The notes under the pieces: model-generated
Seen by the model: the letters and a program-made list of their open reading frames with translations, nothing else
Told to the model about the DNA's origin: nothing
Database searches by the model: none
NCBI GenBank assembly: GCA_936440205.1
Contig: OW387150.1
Location: 33,031,795-33,095,794, forward strand
Direction of reading: 5' to 3'
DNA: 64,000 nucleotides
From: Lepidonotus clava
Taxonomy: Eukaryota; Annelida; Polychaeta; Phyllodocida; Polynoidae
Program-made: the position numbers and the translations under genes
In this document: positions 45,666 to 56,659 of the stretch, piece by piece
How the letters are laid out: each line of letters opens with the position of its first letter
Position numbering within the stretch: the stretch's first letter is position 1

Positions 45666-45921
45666 AAACGTGCCCTCTAGACAGGAGAGCCTGGAAAATG
45701 CCCGAGCACCCAAATGTATACCAATGCCAGCGAAAAGTAATACCAATGGACAGTGACAGTCTCACTGAAATTTCAGTCTGTTTTCCAAATGGGAAGATGG
45801 ATCGGATGTTGGAGTCCCCTAATTGGCTGAGGTGTAGAACACATCTATTCTGGTCCCATCCCACCTGGTGACCACCCTCAGTGCAGGTATTCAGGTAATT
45901 TGGCACACACCTAGGTTTGGC
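45666..45921. other. Unique segment between two MITEs
   Basis: About 255 bp, GC-richer than its flanks, open on both strands. The minus frame includes CTEGGHQVGWDQNRCVLHLS. It could be an exon remnant, but no splice sites or family are recognised. Confidence 0.2.
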
Positions 45922-45925
45922 TTAA

Positions 45926-46443
45926 AGGTACACACAACTGTCCAGACTGCCACCTGGATGATGAATTATCAACCAAAAAGAAATACATTTATTTCTACTG
46001 ATTTAGATTTCTTAGAAGTATCTTGGCATTAAGGACATTCTTTCTATCATGTTTTTCTGAATTGATTAATCTAGAATCATTTAATGAAGCATAATATAAC
46101 CAAAATTAACCTTTATTTTTAGTTTCCTGTGATAACTTTCTTCACAAACAACGAACATTAGTTCTTTAATGGTTACTATCTACATGTATGTTAATACCAA
46201 TATAAAATACCTAGCAAGTTTCAATATTAAAAGATGGATGATTTTTTCTCCATGGCATTTTTCGTGATTTTTTCCATTGAAATCAATGGTTAAGCCTCAA
46301 TTTCTGAAAGGTCAATAACACAAATGGTGAATATTGAATTTTCTTTTTGATATGTACTTCTAAAACCATAAGAAAGATCAAGTAAAAATACCTAAGATAT
46401 ATAATTGGTCATTCTAAATCCTGTTGAACAGTTTTGTGTACCT
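45926..46443. mobile_element. MITE family U, complete copy
   Basis: AGGTACACACAACTGTCCAG at the left, TTGAACAGTTTTGTGTACCT at the right. TTAA on both sides (45922-45925 and 46444-46447). It directly abuts a family C element. Confidence 0.85.
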
Positions 46444-46446
46444 TTA

Positions 46447-46804
46447 AGCCCCATTTGCCCTTGTGGACATGGGTTCTAATTGGTCTCTGGGTTCTGCGAA
46501 CGTTGGGAATGTTGGATTATCATAGGTCTCTGTGACCTAATCCCTTGCTAAATTATTCATCATGTTGAATATTTTTCATAGAGAACCTGTGATATTCGAA
46601 GTGAGATTGCTTGTGAAAATGATCACAAGGAAGCTTTCTTCTCAGTGTGAATGTTGTACATTTAATTTCGCAAACTTGTGACTATTTTATTGCTCCTGAG
46701 ATTATTTACAAATGTCGGAGATTTTGCTACTGAGATTATTTGCGAATGCCTGAGATTTTTTTGCAGGTCTTTGCAGGTCAAACAATGACCAGGGCCATGG
46801 GTCT
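46447..46804. mobile_element. MITE family C, degenerate copy
   Basis: AAGCCCCATTTGCCCTTGTG at the left, AATGACCAGGGCCATGGGTC at the right. Interior TCTGCGAACGTTGGGAATG and CATGTTGAATATTTTTCATA. It shares the TTA with family U. Confidence 0.65.
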
Positions 46805-47568
46805 ATAGGGGGTATTTCACACTGTATTAATTGTTTTATCATAAAAAGATACAATCGTAAGTAAGTACTTACAATGATTTCATTTCTGACCTACTGTTTT
46901 CTAACTTGTATTATACGCTATTGCTCCTTGAGCTGTTTAAAACCTTTTCAGACCGTGTATTGTTTTGAAAATTTCACAGGAAAAAAGTCTATTTACAATC
47001 TTATTTGATTTACAATAATTTACTAGAGCCATTATTATTACAATTCTGGTTGTCTGTGTGAGAACTTTGAATACTATAGAAATATTGAACCGTCAGAGGC
47101 ACAGAATGGCCTATTACAAAGCAATCTTTCCAGGGACTATATAGGTTACAAGGCAGATGACACAATTATCATAGTTGGTTTTCATACGAAATGACATCAT
47201 TTACCATAAATTATATAGATAAGCTTAGCCTAAACTACACCTAAAATAATATTTCTAGCAGGATTTAGGCTCCTTTTTATAAAGTTTAAATGTTTTAATA
47301 TGAACCAATTTTATATAATCTAGTAAAAACTATTTAAATGATATATCTGTACCTTAAATGAACATTTCTGGAAAATATTTATCATGTTTTTTTCACATAC
47401 AATACTTCACTCTGCCATAAGAGTTGTTCATGTCTGGCTTTGAAATAAGCTTTGCTTTGTAAGACTTTACCAGTAACTGTTCATGACCACAGCCCCTTGA
47501 ACACCTCTGATCACATTCACTATCCTCTCACCCGTTTAGTTGTGTCCACACCACCCTCTTAAGCAGGG
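46805..47568. other. Unassigned AT-rich stretch
   Basis: About 760 bp with no feature recognised. Confidence 0.35.
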
Positions 47569-47571
47569 TTT

Positions 47572-48540
47572 ACACAGGCCGTCAAAATCCTTAAGATAGG
47601 TCCTTGACATAGGGAGTGGTTATACGCGCGACAATTGCATATGCGGCCGTAGCGTATATAGAATTTCTTACACACGCGGACACAAAGTCCGCGCAAATAG
47701 ATCAGCTAACATTCGCGGACATTAGGTAAAGTGAATTATATTGTATTTCCAAAACCTTGTATGTAAAGAATTGAAAGAAAAAAAGAAATAAGAAAAGAAA
47801 AGGGGGGTTCGGGGGCTTAGCCCCCGATTTACAAATAATATAATGATTGAATTTTGAGCTATGTCCGCGTACATTATTGTGCATGTATACGCGGTCACAA
47901 AGTCCGCGTATGTAAGCAGATCTGTTTACGCGGACCTTCCACCCGCGTATACAGGTAATTCTCTATGCGCGGCCCTCGGCACTATGACCGCGCGTATAAC
48001 CCCAGCCCTTGGCATATGGCTTACGTTAATCCCGACGGCCTTACGTTAATCCTGACGGTCTTACATTAGTCCCGGTGACCATAGCGTCCTGTGTAAACCC
48101 ATTTCATCGTAAGAAAATCATTGTCTTAAGGCTGTTGTAAGCCTTACAATAATTTGTCAGCACCAATTCCTTAGGATAACAAAAATTTCAGATGTGTTTG
48201 AATTTTTTTGGAAAAAGCTTAGGAGAATGGGCTTATGACAATCAAATTAGGCTTAGGATAATGAAGTTTCTTGTCTTAACAACCCCTGTCGGCATGTGTA
48301 AACCCCCTTGCCTTATGTCAAAGGACCCATTAAATATACAAATATATTAGATACTTTCATCTTAAGTAAATTATCAGGTTGTGTAAACCCCTCTGCCCTT
48401 TGCATATTACAACAGTTGTCACTGATAACCAAAGATAATGACCTACATAATTAATTTTTGGCTTGCGACAACTCATTAATGTAACGTTAACGTAAGCAAC
48501 ATTTTGTAAGGACACGTTGATGGCCTGTGTAAACTGGGCT
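47572..48540. mobile_element. MITE family F, hosting a hAT-like element
   Basis: AGCAGGGTTTACACAGGCCG at the left is inverted at the right as GGCCTGTGTAAACTGGGCT. The flanks are TTA and TCA. TTACGTTAATCC(C/T)GACGG units and GTGTAAACCC words recur inside. The element at 47612-48008 is inserted near its left end. Confidence 0.75.
47612..48008. mobile_element. hAT-like MITE, copy 3 (8-bp TSD), nested
   Basis: GGGAGTGGTTATACGCGCG at the left, CGCGCGTATAACCCCAGCCC at the right. TTGACATA (47604-47611) and TTGGCATA (48009-48016) are the 8-bp duplication with one mismatch. It has the conserved GGGGGCTTAGCCCCCGAT core. Confidence 0.9.
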
Positions 48541-48856
48541 TCAGCCAGCAATAGATCTAAAAAAGGGTGATTGTTTCCATGAAAGGTGTCTGCCTTTACC
48601 TTACATTTCCTTCTCTCTACTGGTCTGTAATATCAGAGCCTTACATAATGGTGTAAAATCACCTTTTCTTTTCTACTGGGGATTTTCCTGGTATGATCTA
48701 TGAATAGAGCGAAGATAAGGTTTCAACATTCTATAATAGTCATTAGCCCAGGGTATCCATGAGCAGAGGCAGGTACTTTGTCCTACTTCTACATGTTGTA
48801 GCTAGGTAACGGGCTGTTTATACATAATTATGGACTAAATGTTACAATAACAGTTA

Positions 48857-49496
48857 AGCCCCATTCGCCCTGGTGAACGTGGTTTGTCGCAGGCCTCTGC
48901 GATCTGCGAACGTTGGAAACATTAGATTATCACAGCCCTCTGCGACGTGGTCCACTGTGAAATTATTCAACAATATTTTCATAGGGATCCTGTGCGATTC
49001 AAGACGAAATTGCTTGTGAAAATTATTGCAAGAGGGGCTTCTTCCAAGCGGGAATGCTATGCGATAAGTTTCTCTAGCTTACGATCATCTGAGGTTGTTT
49101 GTGTATCCTTAAAGCCCCACTCGCCGTGGTCGTATTTTCGTCGCAGAGACCCACGAAAATTGTATCTTAGGGATTCGCAAACAACCTTAGCTGCGATAAA
49201 ATGATCGCAAGCTTACAAAATTGATCGTAAGGCATTCACACTGAGAATTGAGGTCCCTTGCGATCATTTTCGCAACCAATTTCGTATTGAATCGCACAGA
49301 ATCCCTACGAAAATATGCAACATGTTGAATAATTTTCGCAAGGGACTAGGTCTCAGAGGCTTACGACAGTCCAACGTTCCAACGTTCGCAGATCGCAGAG
49401 GTCTACGAAAAACCACTTTCACCACGGCAAGTGGGGCTTATGATAAAGATTTTGTGGGTCTCTGCGATAAAAACATTGACCAGGGTGAATTGGGCT
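48857..49496. mobile_element. MITE family C, outer copy interrupted by another C
   Basis: AGCCCCATTCGCCCTGGTGA at the left, ACCAGGGTGAATTGGGCT at the right. At 49112-49437 a second, intact family C element is inserted within it. Confidence 0.8.
49112..49437. mobile_element. MITE family C, inner inverted copy
   Basis: AAGCCCCACTCGCCGTGGTC at the left, CACCACGGCAAGTGGGGC at the right. TTA at 49109-49111 and 49438-49440. Relative to the outer copy it is reversed. CTGCGATC/GATCGCAG and TACGAAAA words are frequent. Confidence 0.85.
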
Positions 49497-49524
49497 TCAG
49501 CTTAGGCCTGGCCAATTCTCCTAA

Positions 49525-49857
49525 AGCCTCATTCCCCCTGGTGAACGTGGTTTGTTGTAAGCCTCTCCGATCTGTGAATGTTGGAAATTTAAACTTTGAA
49601 TTATTGCAGCCCTTAGCAACGTGGTTCAGTGCAAAATTAACTAACATGTTGAATATTTTTGTAGAGAACCTGTGTGATTTTGGTTGCAAAAATTATCACA
49701 TCTAATTGTAAAAGACCTTCTTTCCCAGTGTGAATGCTATTTGTTCAATTTCACTGGCCTATGATAATTTTATCGCATCTATAGTCATTTGCGAATGCTT
49801 AGGATAAATTTGTTGTTGTTCTCTGCAACAGAAACATCGACCAGGGCAAATGGGGAT
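49525..49857. mobile_element. MITE family C, copy
   Basis: AGCCTCATTCCCCCTGGTGA at the left, CGACCAGGGCAAATGGGGAT at the right; flanks TAA and TTA. It lies 28 bp downstream of the nested pair. Confidence 0.75.
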
Positions 49858-50080
49858 TTAGGGTCCCGACAGTTTTATGAAATCCCTGAATTCTGTCTCA
49901 ATGATCTCCTGATATCAACTTAGTCATCATCATAAGCGTTGATGGTAAGGTAAGGATTTTTCTATATTAATTTGACTTAACTATCAGCGTTTTGAAGGAT
50001 GAACATGATTATATTACCCCTGTGGGATGTTTCATAAGTAGTTACAGAGGTTTTTATTTATCTGTATAAATCTGTATTTA

Positions 50081-50410
50081 CCCTGTCAACTTGTGATGTA
50101 ACAAATGTTCTGCATCCATACTTTTTTAGTCATTTTGTTACTTGCTAAGATGGCATGTAATAATTATGTTATTGATGGTGAGATTGAAACCTCACCCAAT
50201 CAGAACTTTTTTATAACATTATTTTTGATGAGGTTAGAACAGAACCAAAACTGAACGTGATGAGAACATTCTGGTTAGGTTGAAGAGTGTAACCAGAACG
50301 TTATAATAACATTGCATTGCAACATCATCAAAATGCTATCAAAATAACATACCAAGAACCAATACAGAACATTGCTGCAATGCTGTCGTAATATCACATG
50401 TTTGGCTGGG
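50081..50410 (+). mobile_element. MITE family L, copy
   Basis: The left part is worn; CATACTTTTTTAGTCATTTT, GATTGAAACCTCACCCAATC, AAAATAACATACCAAGAACC and the end TTTGGCTGGG are diagnostic. Confidence 0.7.
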
Positions 50411-50451
50411 AAAAACTCTTTTGCATTTTCATAAAGGGACATATCTGGTGG

Positions 50452-51010
50452 GGATTTCATAATGAATCTTAAATCAAGAAATCTTTGTTCCCTTTTCTTA
50501 GTTCAATTTTACTTTTGTAAGAAATTCTTAGGAAAAAACATTGCAGTCTACCTGTTTATGATTTATATATCTTGGTACACTAAGATGAGCTAAGAACTCT
50601 TACCAATATGAAAACTCTTCAAAGACAAAAGTTCCTTCTTCATTTCAGTTGTATAAGATTCTTAAGCTTAAAGTTTAGGAATTCCCTGTAAAAGTCTTTC
50701 ATAACAAAAAAACTTTGTTTAACTATCCCAACACATCTCTTCGTGCTTTATAATAATTGACCCAGAAAAAGCAATGTACAGTGTCATGTCCCTTCACTTG
50801 GGAAAGGGGAAGGGCCACATGATGCAACAAAGAAAACATTACATTACAATAGAGTTTTTCAAGAGATGTTAAAGAAAATGTTAAACTTTTCTTTAACTTA
50901 GAAGCTTTTCATATCTAAGAATGTTTGTGTACTTTCATGAAGATTTTAAAGTTTTTAGACGTCCTTAAGGCTTGTAAAACGTAAAACTATTTCCATGAAT
51001 CCTTGTGAAA
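50452..51010. mobile_element. Repeat family N, copy 2
   Basis: GGGATTTCATAATGAATCTT at the left, CCATGAATCCTTGTGAAATG at the right. CTTAAG/TCTTAG words recur inside, as at 9.6-10.2 kb. Ends are approximate. Confidence 0.45.
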
Positions 51011-51412
51011 TGTCTTTAGTCCCCCACCTTGGTATAGGGTGTCACAAATATAAAGTTTGTCCAAAAAATCAATGTTTATAAATATTCATTGACATTCACA
51101 AATCATTATTGTTAACATGAGAACTAATCTTGTGCCCAAAGTTTTTTTTATTGTTCGCAATCTGGCAGATGCTTGCAGTGCAGCCTCTGTGAGAATTCTC
51201 CTAATTCAATCTCAGAAAGAGATTTCTATCATAGACTACAGTCTGTCTACTGTTTTGTCATCATATTGTCTCTATTCCTTTTCCGTTTTCATCATCCTTG
51301 CAATAACTCTTTGTTGGCAGTACAGAAGCCCTTATGCCCAGGGCAGGAAGGGCCATTAAGGAATTAGCTTTTGAAGATCAAAATACCTTTTATGTGATGA
51401 CTCCCTCTACTG
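51011..51412. other. Unassigned spacer
   Basis: About 400 bp. Two overlapping plus-strand frames of 64 and 80 codons show no known motif. Confidence 0.3.
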
Positions 51413-51415
51413 TAA

Positions 51416-51857
51416 AGCCCCATACCCACTAGGCGACTTTTTGCTGAATCGGTGCCGGCGTGGGCGCTCCCGTCGGCGGTCCCGTCAGCCGGCTCTCGTT
51501 GGAAAGCCATAAGGAGCTTTTACACTATGCGACATGAGCTGCGATATGACGATGTCGCAGTGAAGTCGCACATATTAGAGGTATAATTCTTGGTTATATA
51601 TGAGTAAAATACTCCAAATATCCTATTTCAAACACTTATGCCATCCCTGTGTGGGAATTTTCTGTAATATCCTCATATATCCCTAATATCGCAGCTCAAG
51701 TCGCACAGGTGTAAAAGGGCCTATACCAACACACAATCGGCAGTCGACCACGCCGATCCATATTAAACAAGTTTAATAATTTTACGCTGATGCCGATGCC
51801 AACGGCTGACGGACGTCAGTGTCGGCCAACGTGCCGTCGCCTAGTGGGTACGGCGCT
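51416..51857. mobile_element. MITE family E, complete copy, hosting family D
   Basis: AGCCCCATACCCACTAGGCG at the left, GTCGCCTAGTGGGTACGGCG plus CT at the right. TAA at 51413-51415 and 51858-51860. CCGTCGGC/GCCGACG words recur. A family D element is inserted at 51512-51722. Confidence 0.85.
51512..51722. mobile_element. MITE family D nested in family E
   Basis: AGGAGCTTTTACACTATGCG at the left, CGCACAGGTGTAAAAGGGCC plus T at the right. ATA is duplicated at 51509-51511 and 51723-51725. CGACATGAGCTGCGATATGA is the subterminal word. Confidence 0.85.
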
Positions 51858-51896
51858 TAAGAGATAGGAAGCAGGCCTCTACACTGCAAAGGGTAA

Positions 51897-52534
51897 AGGC
51901 TATATTCCACTATGCAGTGTGCAGCATTTGCATTTACAGGTGGGAAAATATTGGCATCCTGGGGCGCCTCCAAAAAAAAGTTACGAAATTTCATAGAGGT
52001 TATTTTACCCTTTTTTCATGGCCACAATAGAAAAATCACCCCAGAAACAAATGTACAAAGATTTCGTGGACATTAAAATTCAGTGACAAATCATATCAAA
52101 GTTATTCATCATATTTATATTCACCTAAAATACTTTCTAATGTGTGTTTGAAATACATTGGGACACTTTGAGTTTGAATAATTTTGAAAGTTTTTTTCTT
52201 TTAAATCCACGAAAATTGTTGGTTTCTAAAAACCCATGATAACTCAATGGCCTTATCGTGGGTTTTATAACTTTTCGTGGACGCGATCATTTGTAGTTTT
52301 TTTTTGTGGCCCCCCCTGAACGCAAGTAAACTTGTGTTTCCTAGTTAGAAGGAAAGCAAGTTCCGCTGAACGCATAGCGGAATATATCCTTAATATAGAA
52401 ATATACTTGCATTCATGAACACAAGCAAATCCTAGAAATGCTTGCATTCGATTGTGTTTCACTTGCGTTCATGTCAATAAACACAAGTAAAATGACAAAC
52501 GCAAGTATATGAACGCTTAGTGGATTACAGGCTT
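51897..52534. mobile_element. MITE family K, hosting a J element
   Basis: AGGCTATATTCCACTATGCA at the left, GCTTAGTGGATTACAGGCTT at the right. ACGCAAGTA/TACTTGCATT words recur in the right part. A J element is inserted at 51959-52318. Confidence 0.6.
51959..52318. mobile_element. J-family element, copy 3
   Basis: CTGGGGCGCCTCCAAAAAAA at the left, TTTTTTTTTGTGGCCCCCCC plus TG at the right. Interior TCGTGGGTTTTATAACTTTT and CCCAGAAACAAATGTACAAA also occur in copy 4. Confidence 0.7.
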
Positions 52535-52725
52535 AGTTCTCAGCAAAAGCCATGTTTCCATTGAATGACATAATATGTCATTCAGTGTACAGTCATTCAT
52601 ATTTATTCAGTTATTATTTCAAAATGACCTAAGACCGATTTAAGAACGATTTAAGCCACATTTGCTGTGACAATCGTCATTTATTATTCCCGGTGCAACT
52701 GACAATGTGATCAGGAGGGCTCAAC

Positions 52726-53049
52726 GTGGGGGGGGGGGGACCAAGATAGGGCCACGATAGAAAAAGCTCCCCAGAAAAAATGTACGAAAATTTCGTGGAC
52801 CTTAAAGTTCAGTGAAAATCATACTAACACCATTCATAATATATGTAAATCAACCTAAAATACTGTTAAATGTATGTTTGAAATACATTGGGACAATTTG
52901 GGAGTGTGTAATTTTGAAAAAAAAAAAGCTGAAAAAAAATCCACGAATTTTTTCTCTCTAAAATCCCACGATATAAAAAAAAGCTATCGTGGGTTTTATG
53001 ACTTTTCGGGAACGTGATTTTTTGTGGTTTTTTCTTGGTCACCCCCCTG
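52726..53049. mobile_element. J-family element, copy 4
   Basis: A run of G then GGACCAAGATAGGGCCACGA at the left; TTTTTTCTTGGTCACCCCCC plus TG at the right. Colinear with 51959-52318. It sits inside worn family G sequence. Confidence 0.7.
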
Positions 53050-53059
53050 AATGGACCCA

Positions 53060-53285
53060 ACACGTTGGATCAATTGGTTAGTATTCCAAACGATTCTTGG
53101 TTTGAAGTACTTGAGAAAATGTTCGGTTACAATCACAAGGACCCCCTTTTGTCAATGTGGATGCTATTTGTCAATTTAGCAGACATACAATCGTTTTATC
53201 CGCGCTGAGAATATCGTCTTGCTCATGCAATAAGTTTATTGCACCTCCCTCAAATAGAACCATCGGCCATGGTGAATGGCCCTTT
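53060..53285. mobile_element. Worn family C-like segment
   Basis: GTCAATGTGGATGCTATTTG, CAATCGTTTTATCCGCGC and AACCATCGGCCATGGTGAAT follow the right half of family C. The left end is missing. Family G-like sequence resumes after it (to about 53460). Confidence 0.45.
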
Positions 53286-53734
53286 AGAAATTGGTGATGG
53301 TTACTTACAGAATTGTTCATTTGAAACACGAAATTGGTGGTTAAGGTATTTGTAAAAAAAAAAGCAAATGATAGTAAGCAACTGTAGAAATGAAAAGAAT
53401 TATAAATGACCAAAGTATTTAATCCGTTTAACATTTCTGGACTACAGCTAACAATTTCCTCTAGATAAATGTAGAAATAATTATTTCTATTATTATTTAA
53501 GTATAATTATATTACACATAAAGAGTCGCGGGACATTGGTGAGATACCCATGGATATGGATGGTTTGAAACAACTATAAGAGTGCACCTCTCCTCTGCTC
53601 AAGAGTAATTGAAATTGGAAATGGCGTGTATTTGTCCCTACTTGTCTTCGGAACAAGATCTGTGTGCATAAGGTGCCATTCACCAAGGAAAATATTTACA
53701 CTTATAACTGCAACCCAACAACAATCTGACCCAT

Positions 53735-54074
53735 TCTATAATCCATATAATATCACTGTGCCTGTAGAGAATCCCAATATAATCTTAAGACTGTCATCAT
53801 AATTATTTGTCAAAAAATGATCCTAAGATATTTTTGTTCCAATGTCATCTTTGCTGTCTATTAAGATAAGAAATTCCTCAAATGAATTAAATGAGTTAAA
53901 CCAGATTTAGAGGACCTATTATCTTGGTAAAATGTACCAAGATAAGAGGTCCTATAATTCTGGTTTAATTTTTGTTCCTAAGTAAGCAACATCTCAAGAT
54001 ATCAGAGCAGTAAGATGGCCACACTGGGACCAATATATCTTAATCATAAGATCACATTAGAATGTCCCCCACCC
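53735..54074. mobile_element. Repeat family X, copy 2
   Basis: It ends CACATTAGAATGTCCCCCAC and contains ATCTTAAGA, AAGATGGCCACACTGGG and the hairpin at 53896-53968. Left end approximate. Confidence 0.55.
53896..53968. repeat. Hairpin, ~34-bp arms
   Basis: TTAAACCAGATTTAGAGGAC through CTTGGTA pairs with TACCAAGATAAGAGGTCCTA through GGTTTAA, with about two mismatches and a 5-base loop. Confidence 0.85.
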
Positions 54075-54292
54075 CCTATCCTCTATACATATATCTATCA
54101 AAAAAGGTCCTGCAGGCCTTTCAGACTACAGACGGATAATGAACACGATAATTGATCCAGCATAATGGAAATATCGATGGGCAACTTATATTGGTCTATG
54201 TGTCTAATGTTCTTATGCATATCTATAGTTATATAGAAAAAAGTCCCACAGCCCTATGTACAATTATGGATAGAATTAAGTGGAGGTCGGCA

Positions 54293-54576
54293 TACTGTAA
54301 ACGTATTAATCTTCAGGCTGTACATATTTTCGCGCATTTCATGCACCACTATAAATGCAAGAATATATGATGTGAGCAAAACTTATACATATCATAAGAC
54401 AAATAGAAATGACTAAGTACCTGTACTTATTTTATATCTGAATAAACGACTGAATTCAAAAAAAAAAAAAAAAAAAAAAAAAAGAAATAATTGTGTGAAA
54501 TTATGATATGTAGAAATTCAACTCATTCTTAGGCGCCTGACAATTTAGCAGCACGAAAATGTGTATGCTTACGGTA
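54293..54576. mobile_element. MITE with CTGYAAACG ends on TA, copy 2 (inverted)
   Basis: TACTGTAAACGTATTAATCT at the left and ATGTGTATGCTTACGGTA at the right. The left arm matches the right arm of the 1.2-kb copy and vice versa. It contains a poly(A) run that copy 1 lacks. Confidence 0.65.
54440..54483 (+). other. Poly(A) run with upstream AATAAA
   Basis: GAATAAACGACTGAATTC is followed by about 26 adenines. This looks like the 3' end of a reverse-transcribed RNA, inside the MITE at 54293-54576. Its source is unknown. Confidence 0.6.
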
Positions 54577-54626
54577 TACAAAAACATATTTATCTGTGTG
54601 CATCCACTTGGAGTCTGAGCCCCCCT

Positions 54627-54983
54627 CCCAGCCAGCTTGCGAAGTAACAGAAACGTTGGGCAACCACACTTTTCTAGTCAGTTCGTTACTTACTAAGATG
54701 GTACATAACAATAACATTATTGATGGTGAGGTTGAAACCTCACCAAATTAGAACATTATGTTTTTGGTGAGGTTAGGACAAAACCAAAACAGAACATTAT
54801 AAAAAATCTTCTGTTTAGGTAAAAGAACATAAGCAGAAAGTTATGATAACGTCACAGTGGAACGTCATAGCAGTAGGTCCCAGCAACATAATTGGGAGTC
54901 ATCAAGAGAATGTAACAAGAACCAAACCAGAACCAAACCGAACGTTTCAGCAACGTTATTGTAACCTCACACCTCTGGCTGGG
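54627..54983 (+). mobile_element. MITE family L, complete copy
   Basis: CCCAGCCAGCTTGCGAAGTA at the left, CACCTCTGGCTGGG at the right, with the full order of family motifs (CTTTTCTAGTCAGTTCG, GAGGTTGAAACCTCACC, TTGGGAGTCATC). Confidence 0.85.
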
Positions 54984-55194
54984 CTGTTTCTGAGCTTCTC
55001 CCTACATCAAGTAGAGTTCTCATCAGCTCTGCAGGCCTGTTTAATTAGATTAATTAACAAGCAGTCTCCAAGACAGATTACCCCAGAAATAGGTGACAAT
55101 GGCAGCTCAGGGGAAGGGTTCAGGGTTTGCTAATGGGTTTTAAACAGGTGTGTGATTGATGAATCTAGTATTTGAGTTTGTTACCGTGCTATTT

Positions 55195-55445
55195 CGAAAA
55201 TGATGTCCACACACTGAACTTAGTTCAGACCATACCAAGAACCCGGCAAACTAGGCTTTTTACAAGCTAGTCCATTTGGTTTCTGATTTGTTAAACAGCT
55301 CTTTAAAGGACTTGTGGGAACCAGCAAATTAGGTCATGACACCATTATTTAGTTCCCCTCTCATCCTATATGTGGCTTCATAGTGTAAGTGTTAGAAACC
55401 TCCTCCAAACACTTATGTTGTGGGTTTGAATCCTGTAGGGACTTG
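55195..55445 (+). repeat. Composite repeat with tRNA-like segment, copy 2
   Basis: CACACTGAACTTAGTTCAGA, CCATACCAAGAACCC and ATTATTTAGTTCCCCTCTCA match 12.5-12.66 kb. A box B-like GGGTTTGAATCCTG follows, with a worn box A-like AGTGTAAGTGTTAGAAACC. Confidence 0.6.
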
Positions 55446-55613
55446 TATACAACTTAGAAATAGAACATACTGACAAGGGTAAAAACTGTCAGCCATTTTA
55501 CACCAATTCACTTCGGTGTTTTTCCTTTATTCTCCCCTTTTCTTCTCTTTCCTCTGTTATATTTTATTCAAACCATAACAGCATTGCATACGTCTATCCA
55601 AACTATTCCATAC

Positions 55614-55680
55614 CCAGGAGCGGATAGAGGATTTCAGAAAAGGGGTGGGGGTGGGGGTGGGGGTTCAGCATAAAGGCTAA
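55614..55680. mobile_element. hAT-like MITE, left end only
   Basis: CAGGAGCGGATAGAGGATTT then CAGAAAAGGGG, as at 30232 and 21429. No right end found. Confidence 0.4.
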
Positions 55681-55759
55681 GTATTGAAACTACATGCATT
55701 TGTGATATAGTCATAGATATTGATACTGCTTTAAACACTAAAAACCAACCAACCATCCT

Positions 55760-55794
55760 TAAATCACTCTTATATATATCTATAAGAGTGATTT
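55760..55794. repeat. Short hairpin
   Basis: TAAATCACTCTTATA pairs with TATAAGAGTGATTTA across a short AT loop. Confidence 0.8.
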
Positions 55795-56087
55795 ATGCCA
55801 CCAGATTTATTTAGTGGGATGGCAATGTGGCGTAACAATGGTAACAGAACAGTAAAATTGCTGGCACGCCAGAAATGATAATTCTGGTTCAGGTCTCACT
55901 ATATAAGTTATGGTATTACATATGGGGCCTTACATATGCAACAAGGTGGAGGGGGGCTGGGCTTTTTTAAAATGTGTGTATGTTTTTGTACACATTCAAT
56001 GCATGTTTTGGGACTATTTAAAGTGCGGTGGGGGTCTGACAATTTTGCAAATTTAGTGTGCGTGCATACTCAATGGAAAGCCCCTAA

Positions 56088-56301
56088 AGCCCCATACCCA
56101 CTAGGCGATATACCGCCAATAGCCGATGAGCAACTGGAGAATCGGCTCCTTCTTATGATCACCTGTCGGTACCCTATATTTAAATATGCATGTTTGATCT
56201 GAATCACCAGTCAAATCGGCCAATTCTAAGGGCAGAATCGGCCGATCATAGCAGCGATCTGCAGGCCGACTCTTGGATAATCGCCTAGTGGGTATGGCCC
56301 T
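56088..56301. mobile_element. MITE family E, complete short copy
   Basis: AGCCCCATACCCACTAGGCG at the left, CGCCTAGTGGGTATGGCCCT at the right. TAA at 56085-56087 and 56302-56304. ATCGGC/GCCGAT words recur. Confidence 0.9.
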
Positions 56302-56659
56302 TAAGGTATTGATGGGGGCCAGGGTGGTAGAGCTGGGTTGGGGATGGATAAAGGGGAGGCATATATGAGATATGATTGTCTTCATTCGCAAAAAGAGTTT
56401 TGAAAGTTTAGATACAAACATGAGAAGAACTATCTGATTATGACAGTCTGTAGATGAAACACTAGATGAAAAACATATTCTTCATTTCAGTCTAGGAGAT
56501 TAAAAACTGTTTTTTCAGCGGATACACCACAACGGCTATCATCTCTATGGAGTAGACTGTTGGCGTATAATGTATCCAGCGATAATTGATACCATAGACC
56601 GTTTGCCAGTCAGCATCATGTGGTAAATTATAGCGTGAGACAGCCCCCATCCTGCCCCC

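Noticed and set aside
45529-45906. 125-codon minus-strand frame as a gene
   Set aside because: It runs from unique DNA into the right end of a family T MITE and shows no recognisable domain.
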